Shown here in pieces: positions 20,146-27,401 of a stretch of 64,000 nt of DNA. Under the pieces are notes generated by a model. That model was given only the letters and a program-made list of their open reading frames with translations. It did not search any database and was not told the origin of the DNA. The DNA comes from Achromobacter sp. ASV32 (GTDB lineage: Bacteria; Pseudomonadota; Gammaproteobacteria; Burkholderiales; Burkholderiaceae_B), in assembly GCF_016428805.1 (NCBI RefSeq), contig NZ_JAELTJ010000001.1, positions 62,001-126,000 on the forward strand, written 5' to 3'. The stretch's first letter is position 1. Each line of letters opens with the position of its first letter. The translations under genes were made by a program, and so were the position numbers.

Positions 20146-22074
20146 TCAATCCAGCAGGGCCTGCACGGCCGCCTGGGCCTCGGGCGCCAGCGGCTGCTCA
20201 CGTTGCAGCCGTGCGATCCTGTCCTCGAATTCCTTCACGACGTCCGGCCGGATCTGCCTCATGGCGCGCACGGTCTGTGCCAGCAGCAGGCGCACGTTGA
20301 GGCTGTGCGGAAAGTCCAGGCATTGGCGGATATTGCCGTCGAGGATCTCGCGTTCGCCGTTCAGGTGGCCCGGCCGGCTGTCGTCGGCGCCGTTGCAGCG
20401 CACCGCCAGCAATTGCTCCAGCCGCAGCAGGTAGCGGGGGAACGACGCGCCGTCAGGCACCGTGTAGTTCACCGGCGCGCGCCGGGGTGTCAGCGCCGCG
20501 GCGCGCGCGATCAGCGCCACCAGGTTCTCGGTCAGTTGCTGCAGCGCGGCGGTGGGGTCGGCCATGGGGAAGCGGGCCGATACCGTGCCGATGCATTCTT
20601 CGTCGTCGGTGCGCAGCACGCGCACGTGCGCCTGCCAGGGTTCGGTGGTGGTGACCAGATGGGAGATCACGACGAAGTCGCTTTGCGCTTCGCATTGCTG
20701 GGCATAGCGGATGGCATCGGCGTCATCCCAGGCCACGCCGCTGAGCACGAAGCCGGGATCCGGTTGCGTCAGCCAGGGCACCAGCGTTTGCGTGCGCAGG
20801 CCGCAGCGCAGCGCGCATTGCTCGTTGAAATACAGCGGCAGCGCGCGGCTCAGGCGGCCGGTGGCGTCGGCCAGTTGCCGCTCGGCATGGTCGGGCGCGT
20901 TGCCGATCTCGGCCGATCCGCCCAGGAACGACACCAGCGGGCGGTTGGGCGGGATCGGGTCGAACAGCTTGGCGGCCGGCGATTCGGGGGCCAGCCAGAC
21001 CGGCCCGCGGCCCAGCAGCATGGCAAAGCGCATCTGATCGGGTTCGGCGACCCTGCCGTCGCCCAGGCTGGCGCGCGCCAGCTCGGTATCCCAGTAAGAC
21101 AGGTTTTCCTGCCAGTCCGGGCGCTGCTGCGCATAGAGCTGGTCGAGAATGCGGCGGGCCTGGTCGTACTGGCCCAGTTCGGCGTGGGCGCGGATCAGGT
21201 TGTTGCCGACCATGACGCCGTGCGCCGCGGCATCGAAGCGCGGGCCGGCCAGTTGCAGGATCGGTTCGATGGCGCCGGCGTTGCCCAGGTCGGCGCTCAT
21301 TTGCATCAGCAGGCTGGCCGGCGGCGGCGAGCCGGCGCGGGCCAGCGCTTGCTGGTACAGCTGGATCGCGCCGGCCAGATTGTGCGCGCCCAGCTCGGCA
21401 TGCGCCAGCCACAGCTGCGCGCGCCAGCTGCCGGGCAGGGCGGCGACCTTGCGCATGGCGGTGACGCCCGCGACGTCGCCACCGTGTTCGCGGTGAATGG
21501 CTTCATACCAGCCCAGGCCGTTTTCCTGGTTGGGGTCGTGCTCCAGCGCGCGCCACAAAGTGGCCAGCGCGCCAGCTTCGTCGCCGCGTTCATCCTGGAT
21601 CTTGGCCAGGTTGGTCAGCGTGACGCCGGTTTCGCCGTGCTGCTGCATGAATCCCCGCAGGGCGCGTTCGCTCTCGTCCAGCCGGCCTGTCTTCATGTAG
21701 ACGATGGCCAGCAACACTACCGCGCGTTCGGCATCGGGTTCCAGTTCGGCCAGGCGCTCGGCCGGCTTGACCATGTCGTCGACAAAGCCGTCACCCAGCG
21801 ACTGGATGATCAGCCCGGACAGCGAATCGGCGTCGTTCCAATGCTGTTCGATGGCGCCGGCCAGCACGTTGTCGCGCCATTGCTCGCGGGTCACGAAGAT
21901 TTCGCGGCCGTAGGAATCGTAGGCGCGGATCAGGTTGGGGTCGTCCGCGGGGTTGCCGGCCGGCGGGCTGGCCGGATCAATCTCTTGGCGCGTGTCGGCC
22001 CGGTCGGCAGTTTGCGGGGCGGGCGTCGGCGCGGCGTCAGCCTTGTGGCCCAACAGTTTTTTCAGCAAGCTCAT
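20146..22074 (-). CDS. TPR-repeat protein of unknown function
   Basis: This 642-aa cytoplasmic protein has no signal peptide. Helical repeats with TPR character run from about residue 90 to 300 (for example AVVLLAIVYMKTGRLDESER, TLTNLAKIQDERGDEAGALA, LWLAHAELGAHNLAGAIQLY). The C-terminal half (about 340-640) was not recognised. It is the last gene of a leftward series but is separated from the DUF2784 gene by a hairpin, so it may be transcribed separately. The start has GGAG about 9 bases upstream. Partner proteins are unknown. Confidence 0.6.
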   Translation of the reverse strand: MSLLKKLLGHKADAAPTPAPQTADRADTRQEIDPASPPAGNPADDPNLIRAYDSYGREIFVTREQWRDNVLAGAIEQHWNDADSLSGLIIQSLGDGFVDDMVKPAERLAELEPDAERAVVLLAIVYMKTGRLDESERALRGFMQQHGETGVTLTNLAKIQDERGDEAGALATLWRALEHDPNQENGLGWYEAIHREHGGDVAGVTAMRKVAALPGSWRAQLWLAHAELGAHNLAGAIQLYQQALARAGSPPPASLLMQMSADLGNAGAIEPILQLAGPRFDAAAHGVMVGNNLIRAHAELGQYDQARRILDQLYAQQRPDWQENLSYWDTELARASLGDGRVAEPDQMRFAMLLGRGPVWLAPESPAAKLFDPIPPNRPLVSFLGGSAEIGNAPDHAERQLADATGRLSRALPLYFNEQCALRCGLRTQTLVPWLTQPDPGFVLSGVAWDDADAIRYAQQCEAQSDFVVISHLVTTTEPWQAHVRVLRTDDEECIGTVSARFPMADPTAALQQLTENLVALIARAAALTPRRAPVNYTVPDGASFPRYLLRLEQLLAVRCNGADDSRPGHLNGEREILDGNIRQCLDFPHSLNVRLLLAQTVRAMRQIRPDVVKEFEDRIARLQREQPLAPEAQAAVQALLD

Positions 22075-22097
22075 GCGTCCGGACTCCAGGTAGGGTT

Positions 22098-22132
22098 AGG
22101 GCCTGTCGGCACGAGCCGTGTTGACAGGCCCT
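22098..22132 (-). terminator. Hairpin ending the DUF502-S4-Mrr-DUF2784 operon
   Basis: A perfect 10-bp inverted repeat (AGGGCCTGTC / GACAGGCCCT) with a 15-nt loop lies between the DUF2784 stop and the TPR gene start. It has no T-run, so termination or attenuation strength is uncertain. Confidence 0.5.
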
Positions 22133-22138
22133 GGCGCG

Positions 22139-22549
22139 TTACGAGCGCGCGCGTCGGTTCAGGCCATGGGCGGCGGTCCTGGCGCGGCTTGCGCGGCGGC
22201 GGCGTGCCCATACGGTGTAGACGACGATGTTGCCCGCGACGAGCAACGCCGCGAGCAGCATCTGGATTTCACGCGTCAGGCCGTCGGGGTAGATCGCGGC
22301 CAGGACGTAGTGTTCGATGAAGCCGCCGCCATAGCCTTGTTGGCCGGCCTGCTGGCGCAGCGACACTTCCAGCGGCGTCAGTGGGCAGATCCAGCCCATG
22401 CCGATGACCATCGCACCCCACGCCAGCGCGGGCAGGTGCAGATAGGCCAGGCGCCAGCGCCACAAGGCCAGCAGGCCGCCGAACATGACGAAGGCGACGA
22501 ACAGGCCGTGCACCACCAATACGGTATCGGCCAGGATCCGGTAGATCAT
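22139..22549 (-). CDS. DUF2784 family membrane protein
   Basis: This 136-aa protein has three or four membrane segments (VLVVHGLFVAFVMFGGLLAL, HLPALAWGAMVIGMGWICPLT, IQMLLAALLVAGNIVVYTVW). The motif CPLTPLEVSLR followed by GGGFIEHYV is diagnostic of DUF2784, whose role is unknown. A highly basic C-terminal tail follows the last helix. It begins 7 bases after the nuclease-like gene stop and is the third or fourth gene of the leftward operon. Confidence 0.8.
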   Translation of the reverse strand: MIYRILADTVLVVHGLFVAFVMFGGLLALWRWRLAYLHLPALAWGAMVIGMGWICPLTPLEVSLRQQAGQQGYGGGFIEHYVLAAIYPDGLTREIQMLLAALLVAGNIVVYTVWARRRRASRARTAAHGLNRRARS

Positions 22550-22556
22550 CGCGGGC

Positions 22557-23132
22557 TCAGACCTTCAGGTCGCGCAACAGCTTGGCCAGTTCGGCCGCCG
22601 TCATCAGCGACACGCCGTGGGCGCGGGCGTATTGCAGCGCGTTGTCCGACACCTCGCCCAGGGCAATGTAGATGGCTTCGCGGGCGCCGCGCTTTTCCCG
22701 CGCGGTTTGCAGCTCGCGCAGCGGTTCGACGCCTACGCGGGCGGCCTTCCAGCGCTTGGCGCTGACCAGGGCCACGTGGCCGTCCTTGCTCAGCGCGAAG
22801 TCCGCGCCGGGCGTTTGCAACCGTTCGACCTCGCAGCCGTCGCGCTTGAAGCCGGCTTCGACGGTGGTGGCGAATTCGCTCCAGGCCATGGCGGCGGCCG
22901 CTTGCGCCACGGCTTGGACGCGGTTGCCGGACGGGGCGCGCAACTGCTTGTAGGCCGCCATGATGGCGATGACCGCAAACGGCACGGCCGCGAACACGCC
23001 CATGGCCGCATAGTCCAGCGGCAGGGCGGCGAAACCGCCCACCGACAGCACCAGGGCCACGCCCGCGCTCATCCACCACGGCGAGCGCAGCAGCACCGCG
23101 AAGATGGAGTTCTGCGACATCTTGAGTTTCAT
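22557..23132 (-). CDS. Membrane-anchored Mrr-like restriction endonuclease
   Basis: This 191-aa protein has two N-terminal membrane helices (about residues 14-34 and 38-58), then a restriction-endonuclease-like domain. Its motif GADFALSKDGHVALVSAKRWK (D...SAK; typically D...QxK in Mrr) gives the D-x(n)-(S/E/Q)-x-K catalytic layout. Mrr-family domains cleave modified DNA, but short membrane-anchored members like this (often labelled restriction endonuclease) have unknown substrate. Its ATG overlaps the stop of the S4-domain gene (ATGA), so translation is coupled. Confidence 0.65.
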   Translation of the reverse strand: MKLKMSQNSIFAVLLRSPWWMSAGVALVLSVGGFAALPLDYAAMGVFAAVPFAVIAIMAAYKQLRAPSGNRVQAVAQAAAAMAWSEFATTVEAGFKRDGCEVERLQTPGADFALSKDGHVALVSAKRWKAARVGVEPLRELQTAREKRGAREAIYIALGEVSDNALQYARAHGVSLMTAAELAKLLRDLKV

Positions 23133-23353
23133 GCCTGGCGCACCACGATGCGGACGTCGCCACAGGTAACAATCTGGCCCGGGCGGATCTTGGCCGTCTT
23201 GCGGCTTTCGACCACGCCGCCCACGCTGACATGGCCGTCGGCCACCAGCATCTTGCCGGCGCCGCCGCTGTCGCACACGCCGGTGGCCTTGAGCAACTGG
23301 TTCACTTCAATATAGGGGCTGCCTTCGGCAAGCGTGAATTCGATGATGGGCAT
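23129..23353 (-). CDS. S4-domain RNA-binding protein (YbcJ-like)
   Basis: This 74-aa protein is essentially one S4 domain: YIEVNQLLKATGVCDSGGAG then ADGHVSVGGVVESRKTAKIR and GQIVTCGD. It matches the YbcJ/RNA-binding S4 family of small ribosome- or RNA-associated proteins. It overlaps the downstream Mrr-like gene by four bases and lies 35 bases after the DUF502 gene. Whether it binds rRNA, tRNA or mRNA is unknown. Confidence 0.82.
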   Translation of the reverse strand: MPIIEFTLAEGSPYIEVNQLLKATGVCDSGGAGKMLVADGHVSVGGVVESRKTAKIRPGQIVTCGDVRIVVRQA

Positions 23354-23388
23354 GTCGCGAAAAACCGTTGAAAGAAAAAGCGGGCCGA

Positions 23389-24087
23389 TCAGCCCTGGCC
23401 GCCGGGGCGATTGCCGGGGGCGCCGTCGGCAGGGGGAGAGGCCACTGGCGCCGCCGTCGGCACAACGCCCGCCACGTCGACCGGGGCCGGTCGGACATTG
23501 CCGGACTCGGCGCGCGCCATCCAGGCGATCAGCGACGAACGCATGGCTTCCTCGACCGACATCTGGATCGGTTGCACCCATTCCTGCGGCACGAACACGG
23601 TGTAGCCGCCGATCATATAGCCCATGGGCAGGTACACCGCCACGCGGTCGCCCTGCGTGAAGCCCTCGGGCAGGCCTTCCAGGTTGCGCCGGGTCACCAG
23701 GCCCACCAGTTCCAGCTGCTGGCCCGGGATGCGCAGCACCACCACCTGCTGGGCGGTGCTCTTGGAACCGGGCGAGAAGTAGTCGGCAAAGCTCTTGAGC
23801 GAGGAATAGATGCTCTTGACCACGGGCAGGTTGGTGAACGGCATTTCCACCAGCAGCAGCACGCGCTTGACGCGCTCTTTGGAAACCAGGTAGCCGATCG
23901 CCAGAATGCCCAGAATGCCCAGCAGCAGGCCCAGTCCGGGGAAATAGAAGCCGCCGATGAACGGGCGCAGGAACGTCAGCGCCACCGCTTCCGTCCAGGC
24001 CAGGAAGATGTAGAGCACGTAGATGGTCAGCGCCAGCGGCAGGACGGTGATGAGGCCGCGGAAGAAGTATTTGTAAAGACGGGTCAT
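23389..24087 (-). CDS. DUF502 family transmembrane protein
   Basis: This 232-aa protein starts MTRLYKYFFRGLITVLPLALTIYVLYIF (first helix) with a second helix near residues 48-68 (GLGLLLGILGILAIGYLV). The conserved sequence VEMPFTNLPVVKSIYSSLKS and FTQGDRVAVYLPMGYMIGGYT belong to DUF502, seen in bacteria and plant COV proteins. The C-terminal 30 residues are Pro/Ala/Gly-rich. First gene of the leftward operon that continues with the S4 and Mrr-like genes. Function unknown. Confidence 0.85.
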   Translation of the reverse strand: MTRLYKYFFRGLITVLPLALTIYVLYIFLAWTEAVALTFLRPFIGGFYFPGLGLLLGILGILAIGYLVSKERVKRVLLLVEMPFTNLPVVKSIYSSLKSFADYFSPGSKSTAQQVVVLRIPGQQLELVGLVTRRNLEGLPEGFTQGDRVAVYLPMGYMIGGYTVFVPQEWVQPIQMSVEEAMRSSLIAWMARAESGNVRPAPVDVAGVVPTAAPVASPPADGAPGNRPGGQG

Positions 24088-24197
24088 AGTCGGGAAAAAG
24101 CAGGAAAATCGGGGTCGGGCCGGGTCGGGCGCGGACCGGAACGGCCGCCAGCATAGCAGCCGACGGCGGCGGGCCTGGTAACAAGGCGCGGTAAGCG

Positions 24198-24683
24198 TTA
24201 CCGATCGACGGGCAGGTACAGGGTCTCCTTGATTTCCTCCATCACCACGTAGCTGCGCGATTCCGCCGAGGCGGGCAGGCGCTTGAGGATTTCACCAAGC
24301 AGACGGCGGTACTCGTTCATTTCGGTCAGGCGGGCCTTGACCAGGTAGTCGAAGTCGCCCGACACCAGGTGGCATTCCATGACCTCGGGCACATACAGCA
24401 ATTCTTTTTTCACCTTGTCGAACACATCGCCCGACTTGGCCGACAGCTTGATTTCCAGGAACACCAGCAGGTTCTTGCCCAGGGCGGCCGGATTGACGCG
24501 CGCATGGTAACCGGTGATGACGCCTTCGCGCTCCATGCGCTTGACCCGGTCCGAGCAGGGGGTGGCCGACAGGCTGACCCGCTCGGCCAATTCGGTGACC
24601 GAAATGCGGCCCTCGCGCTGCAGGATGTCGAGGATTTTCAGGTCGATACGGTCCAGGTCGCGCATTTCACTTGTGCCGGGCAA
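24198..24683 (-). CDS. Lrp/AsnC family regulator
   Basis: This 161-aa feast/famine regulator has an HTH (ISVTELAERVSLSATPCSDRVKRMER, about residues 26-52) and a C-terminal RAM domain (LVFLEIKLSAK; ECHLVSGDFDYLVKAR). Strong resemblance to Lrp in the LDRIDLKILDILQREGRIS opening. An alternative start at the internal Met (MRDLDR) would drop six residues. It is divergent from dadA, the usual genetic arrangement for an alanine-responsive activator, so dadA is its likely target. Confidence 0.88.
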   Translation of the reverse strand: MPGTSEMRDLDRIDLKILDILQREGRISVTELAERVSLSATPCSDRVKRMEREGVITGYHARVNPAALGKNLLVFLEIKLSAKSGDVFDKVKKELLYVPEVMECHLVSGDFDYLVKARLTEMNEYRRLLGEILKRLPASAESRSYVVMEEIKETLYLPVDR

Positions 24684-24704
24684 AAAAAGCAGGGGTGTCC
24701 GAGA

Positions 24705-24739
24705 AAAAACACTGCCAAATATAAATAATCAGTGTTTTT
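24705..24739. promoter_or_regulatory. Perfect dyad between lrp-like gene and dadA
   Basis: Inverted repeat AAAAACACTG (24705-24714) and CAGTGTTTTT (24730-24739), 10 of 10 matched, 15-base AT-rich spacer. It is centred in the divergent spacer and is a strong candidate binding site of the Lrp-type regulator. Confidence 0.6.
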
Positions 24740-24801
24740 CGCTGTGATGAGGCTCATAGACTACCGAAATTCCTGACCAAAACCAAACTTCGGAAAGAAT
24801 C

Positions 24802-26103
24802 ATGCATGTGATCGTCCTCGGCAGCGGCGTCATCGGCACCACGACCGCCTATTATCTGGCCCGCCAGGGCGCCAAAGTCACGGTGCTGGACCGCCAGCCC
24901 GGCGCTGCCCAGGAAACCAGCTACGCCAATGCCGGCCAGGTCTCGCCGGGCTACTCCACGCCCTGGGCCGCGCCCGGCATTCCGCTCAAGGCAATCAAGT
25001 GGCTGTTCAAGAAACACGCGCCGCTGGCGATCCGCCTGGACGGCAGCCTGTACCAGCTGAAATGGATGGCGGCGATGCTGGCCAACTGTTCGGCCGAGCG
25101 CTACGCCGTCAACAAGGAACGCATGCTGCGCCTGGCTGAATACAGCCGTGACTGCCTGCGCGAATTGCGCATCGAGACCGGCATTCACTACGAAGAGCGC
25201 ACCCGCGGCACGCTGCAGCTGTTCCGCACCGACGCCCAGCTGGAAGCCGCGCGGCGCGACATCGCCGTGCTCGAAGACGTCGGCGTGCCCTATGAATTGC
25301 TGGACCGCAACCGGTTGATCAGTGCCGAGCCGGCGTTGGCCCGGTCGCTGCACAAGCTGGCCGGCGGCCTGCGCCTGCCCAACGACGAAACCGGCGATTG
25401 CCGTCTGTTCACCACCCGCCTGGCCGAGATGGCCGCGGCGCTGGGCGTGGATTTCCGCTACCAGCAGCAGGTGGACGGCTTGAACACGGCCGGTGGCCAG
25501 ATCACCGGCGTGCGCGTCGGTGGCCAGGTGCTCACCGCCGACCGTTACGTTGCCGCCTTCGGCAGCTACACCCGCGGTTTCCTGGAACCGCTGGGGCTGG
25601 ATCTGCCGGTGTATCCGGTCAAGGGTTACTCGTTGACCATTCCCATGAAGGACGAGGCCGCCGCCCCGGTGTCCACCATCCTGGACGAAACCTACAAGAT
25701 CGCCGTCACCCGCTTCGAAAACCGCATTCGCGTGGGCGGCATGGCCGAATTGTCGGGCTTTGACCTGCGTTTGAAAGACGCGCGCCGCAAGACGCTGGAG
25801 CTGGTCGTGAACGACCTGTTCCCCGGCAGCGGCGACGTGGCCCGGGCCGAATTCTGGACCGGCCTGCGCCCCATGACGCCGGACAGCACGCCGGTCGTCG
25901 GCCCCACGCGCTACGGCAACCTGTTCCTGAACACCGGCCACGGCACCCTGGGCTGGACCATGGCCTGCGGCTCGGGCAAGCTGGTGGCCGACCAGGTCAT
26001 GGGCCAACGCCCGCAGATCCGCACCGACGGGCTGGACCTGTCGCGTTACGACCGCCGCGCGTCCGCCCATCGCCCGCTGGTGCTGGACGGCAAGGGCGCC
26101 TGA
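24802..26103 (+). CDS. dadA: D-amino acid dehydrogenase small subunit
   Basis: This 433-aa FAD enzyme oxidatively deaminates D-amino acids, mainly D-alanine, to 2-oxo acids at the inner membrane. It begins [20 protein letters not shown], the FAD motif, then [20 protein letters not shown], which is highly specific to DadA. C-terminal [17 protein letters not shown] is also typical. Length matches E. coli DadA (432 aa). No alanine racemase gene (dadX) is next to it, unlike in enterobacteria. Probably induced through the divergent Lrp-type regulator. Confidence 0.94.
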   Translation: MHVIVLGSGVIGTTTAYYLARQGAKVTVLDRQPGAAQETSYANAGQVSPGYSTPWAAPGIPLKAIKWLFKKHAPLAIRLDGSLYQLKWMAAMLANCSAERYAVNKERMLRLAEYSRDCLRELRIETGIHYEERTRGTLQLFRTDAQLEAARRDIAVLEDVGVPYELLDRNRLISAEPALARSLHKLAGGLRLPNDETGDCRLFTTRLAEMAAALGVDFRYQQQVDGLNTAGGQITGVRVGGQVLTADRYVAAFGSYTRGFLEPLGLDLPVYPVKGYSLTIPMKDEAAAPVSTILDETYKIAVTRFENRIRVGGMAELSGFDLRLKDARRKTLELVVNDLFPGSGDVARAEFWTGLRPMTPDSTPVVGPTRYGNLFLNTGHGTLGWTMACGSGKLVADQVMGQRPQIRTDGLDLSRYDRRASAHRPLVLDGKGA

Positions 26104-26157
26104 GCCCCCCGCGCGCCTCGTCTGCCCCCCGGCGCCGGCCACCGGCTGGCGCCTCAA

Positions 26158-26190
26158 TGGCCCGCCCGGCACAACATGCCGGGCGGGCCA
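26158..26190 (+). terminator. Strong hairpin after dadA
   Basis: A perfect 14-bp stem (TGGCCCGCCCGGCA / TGCCGGGCGGGCCA) with a 5-nt loop ends in TGGTTCTTTC. It separates dadA from the nuclease operon. Confidence 0.75.
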
Positions 26191-26228
26191 TGGTTCTTTC
26201 ACGCCCCGGCGGCCTCTACAATCCCGGC

Positions 26229-27401
26229 ATGACCCATTTCCTGCACACCGCCGATTGGCAGATCGGCCGTCAATACGGCCAGTTTGAAACCGATGACGCC
26301 GCCTTGCTGGCCGAGGCCCGCTTCGACGTCGTGGCGCGCATCGCGGCGCTGGCCGCCGAGCGCCAGGTGGACGCGGTGCTGGTGGCCGGCGACGTGTTCG
26401 ACACGCAGGGCGTGTCCGACCGCACGATCCGCCGCCTGTTTGCCGCGCTGGCGGCCTATGGCGGCCCTTGGGTCATGATCGCCGGCAACCACGACGCCGC
26501 GCTGGCCGACAGCGTCTGGAGCCGCGCGGCGCAACTGGAGTGCATTCCGGCCAACGTGCACGTGCCGCTGCGCACCGGCGTGGTGGACCTGGCGGCACAG
26601 AACCTGGCCGTGCTGGCCGCGCCGCTGACCCAGCGCCATACCTATGACGACGTGACGCAGGCCTTTGACACGCTGGACACCGAACCCGGCCGCTTTCGCA
26701 TCGGCCTGGCGCACGGCAGCGTGGCGGGCCGGCTGCCCGACACCATCGACGCCACCAACCCCATTGCACCCGACCGCGCCGCCCGTGCGCGGCTGGACTA
26801 CCTGGCGCTGGGCGATTGGCATGGCTGCCTGTCCATCGACGAGCGCACCTGGTATGCCGGCACGCCCGAGCAGGACCGCTTCCGCGGCAACGAGCCGGGC
26901 TATACGCTGGACGTGCGCATCGCCGCGCCGGGGGCGGTGCCGGTGGTGGAACGCGTGGCCACCGGCAAGTTCCGCTGGTCCGCCTGGACCGAAACGCTGA
27001 GCCTGCCCACCGACGCCCAGGCCCTGGCGCAGCGCCTGGCCGCGCTGCGCGCCGAAGATGTCCTGCGCCTGCAGGTGCAGGGCCACGCCAACGTGCCCAC
27101 CTGGGAGGCCCTGCAACGGGCGGTGGATCAGGCCGCGGCGCAGGCACGGGCGGTATTGGCCGACTTTTCCGGGCTGTTGCTCGAACCCGACGAGGCCGAT
27201 CTGGCTCAGTTGGGCGCCAGCGGCTATGTGGGCGAAGTGGCGGCGCAATTGCAGGCGTTGCAGGCCGATCCCGAGCAGGCGGCGGTGGCCGGCGAGGCGC
27301 TGCGCCTGTTGCTGCGGTTCCAGCGTGAGGGGGCAGGGGGCAATGCGGCGCCTCGCGATGCCGGGGGCCGTGATGCCGCCACCCAGGGGAGCCTGCAATG
27401 A
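26229..27401 (+). CDS. SbcD/YhaO-like DNA repair exonuclease (metallophosphoesterase)
   Basis: This 390-aa calcineurin-like phosphoesterase carries HTADWQIG (residues 6-13), AGDVFDTQG, AGNHDAAL and ALGDWHG motifs in the Mre11/SbcD order. The first motif has Gln11 where D-x-H is standard, so one metal ligand is unusual. Start at 26229 was preferred over longer in-frame starts because it places the first motif at residue 6. It overlaps the ATPase gene by four bases (ATGA), giving a nuclease-ATPase pair as in SbcCD or YhaON. Predicted role: processing of DNA ends. Confidence 0.82.
   Translation: MTHFLHTADWQIGRQYGQFETDDAALLAEARFDVVARIAALAAERQVDAVLVAGDVFDTQGVSDRTIRRLFAALAAYGGPWVMIAGNHDAALADSVWSRAAQLECIPANVHVPLRTGVVDLAAQNLAVLAAPLTQRHTYDDVTQAFDTLDTEPGRFRIGLAHGSVAGRLPDTIDATNPIAPDRAARARLDYLALGDWHGCLSIDERTWYAGTPEQDRFRGNEPGYTLDVRIAAPGAVPVVERVATGKFRWSAWTETLSLPTDAQALAQRLAALRAEDVLRLQVQGHANVPTWEALQRAVDQAAAQARAVLADFSGLLLEPDEADLAQLGASGYVGEVAAQLQALQADPEQAAVAGEALRLLLRFQREGAGGNAAPRDAGGRDAATQGSLQ

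Noticed and set aside
20032-22320. 762-codon plus-strand frame over the TPR gene
   Set aside because: Composition is typical of an antisense shadow, and it crosses the hairpin and the end of the DUF2784 gene. No family resemblance.
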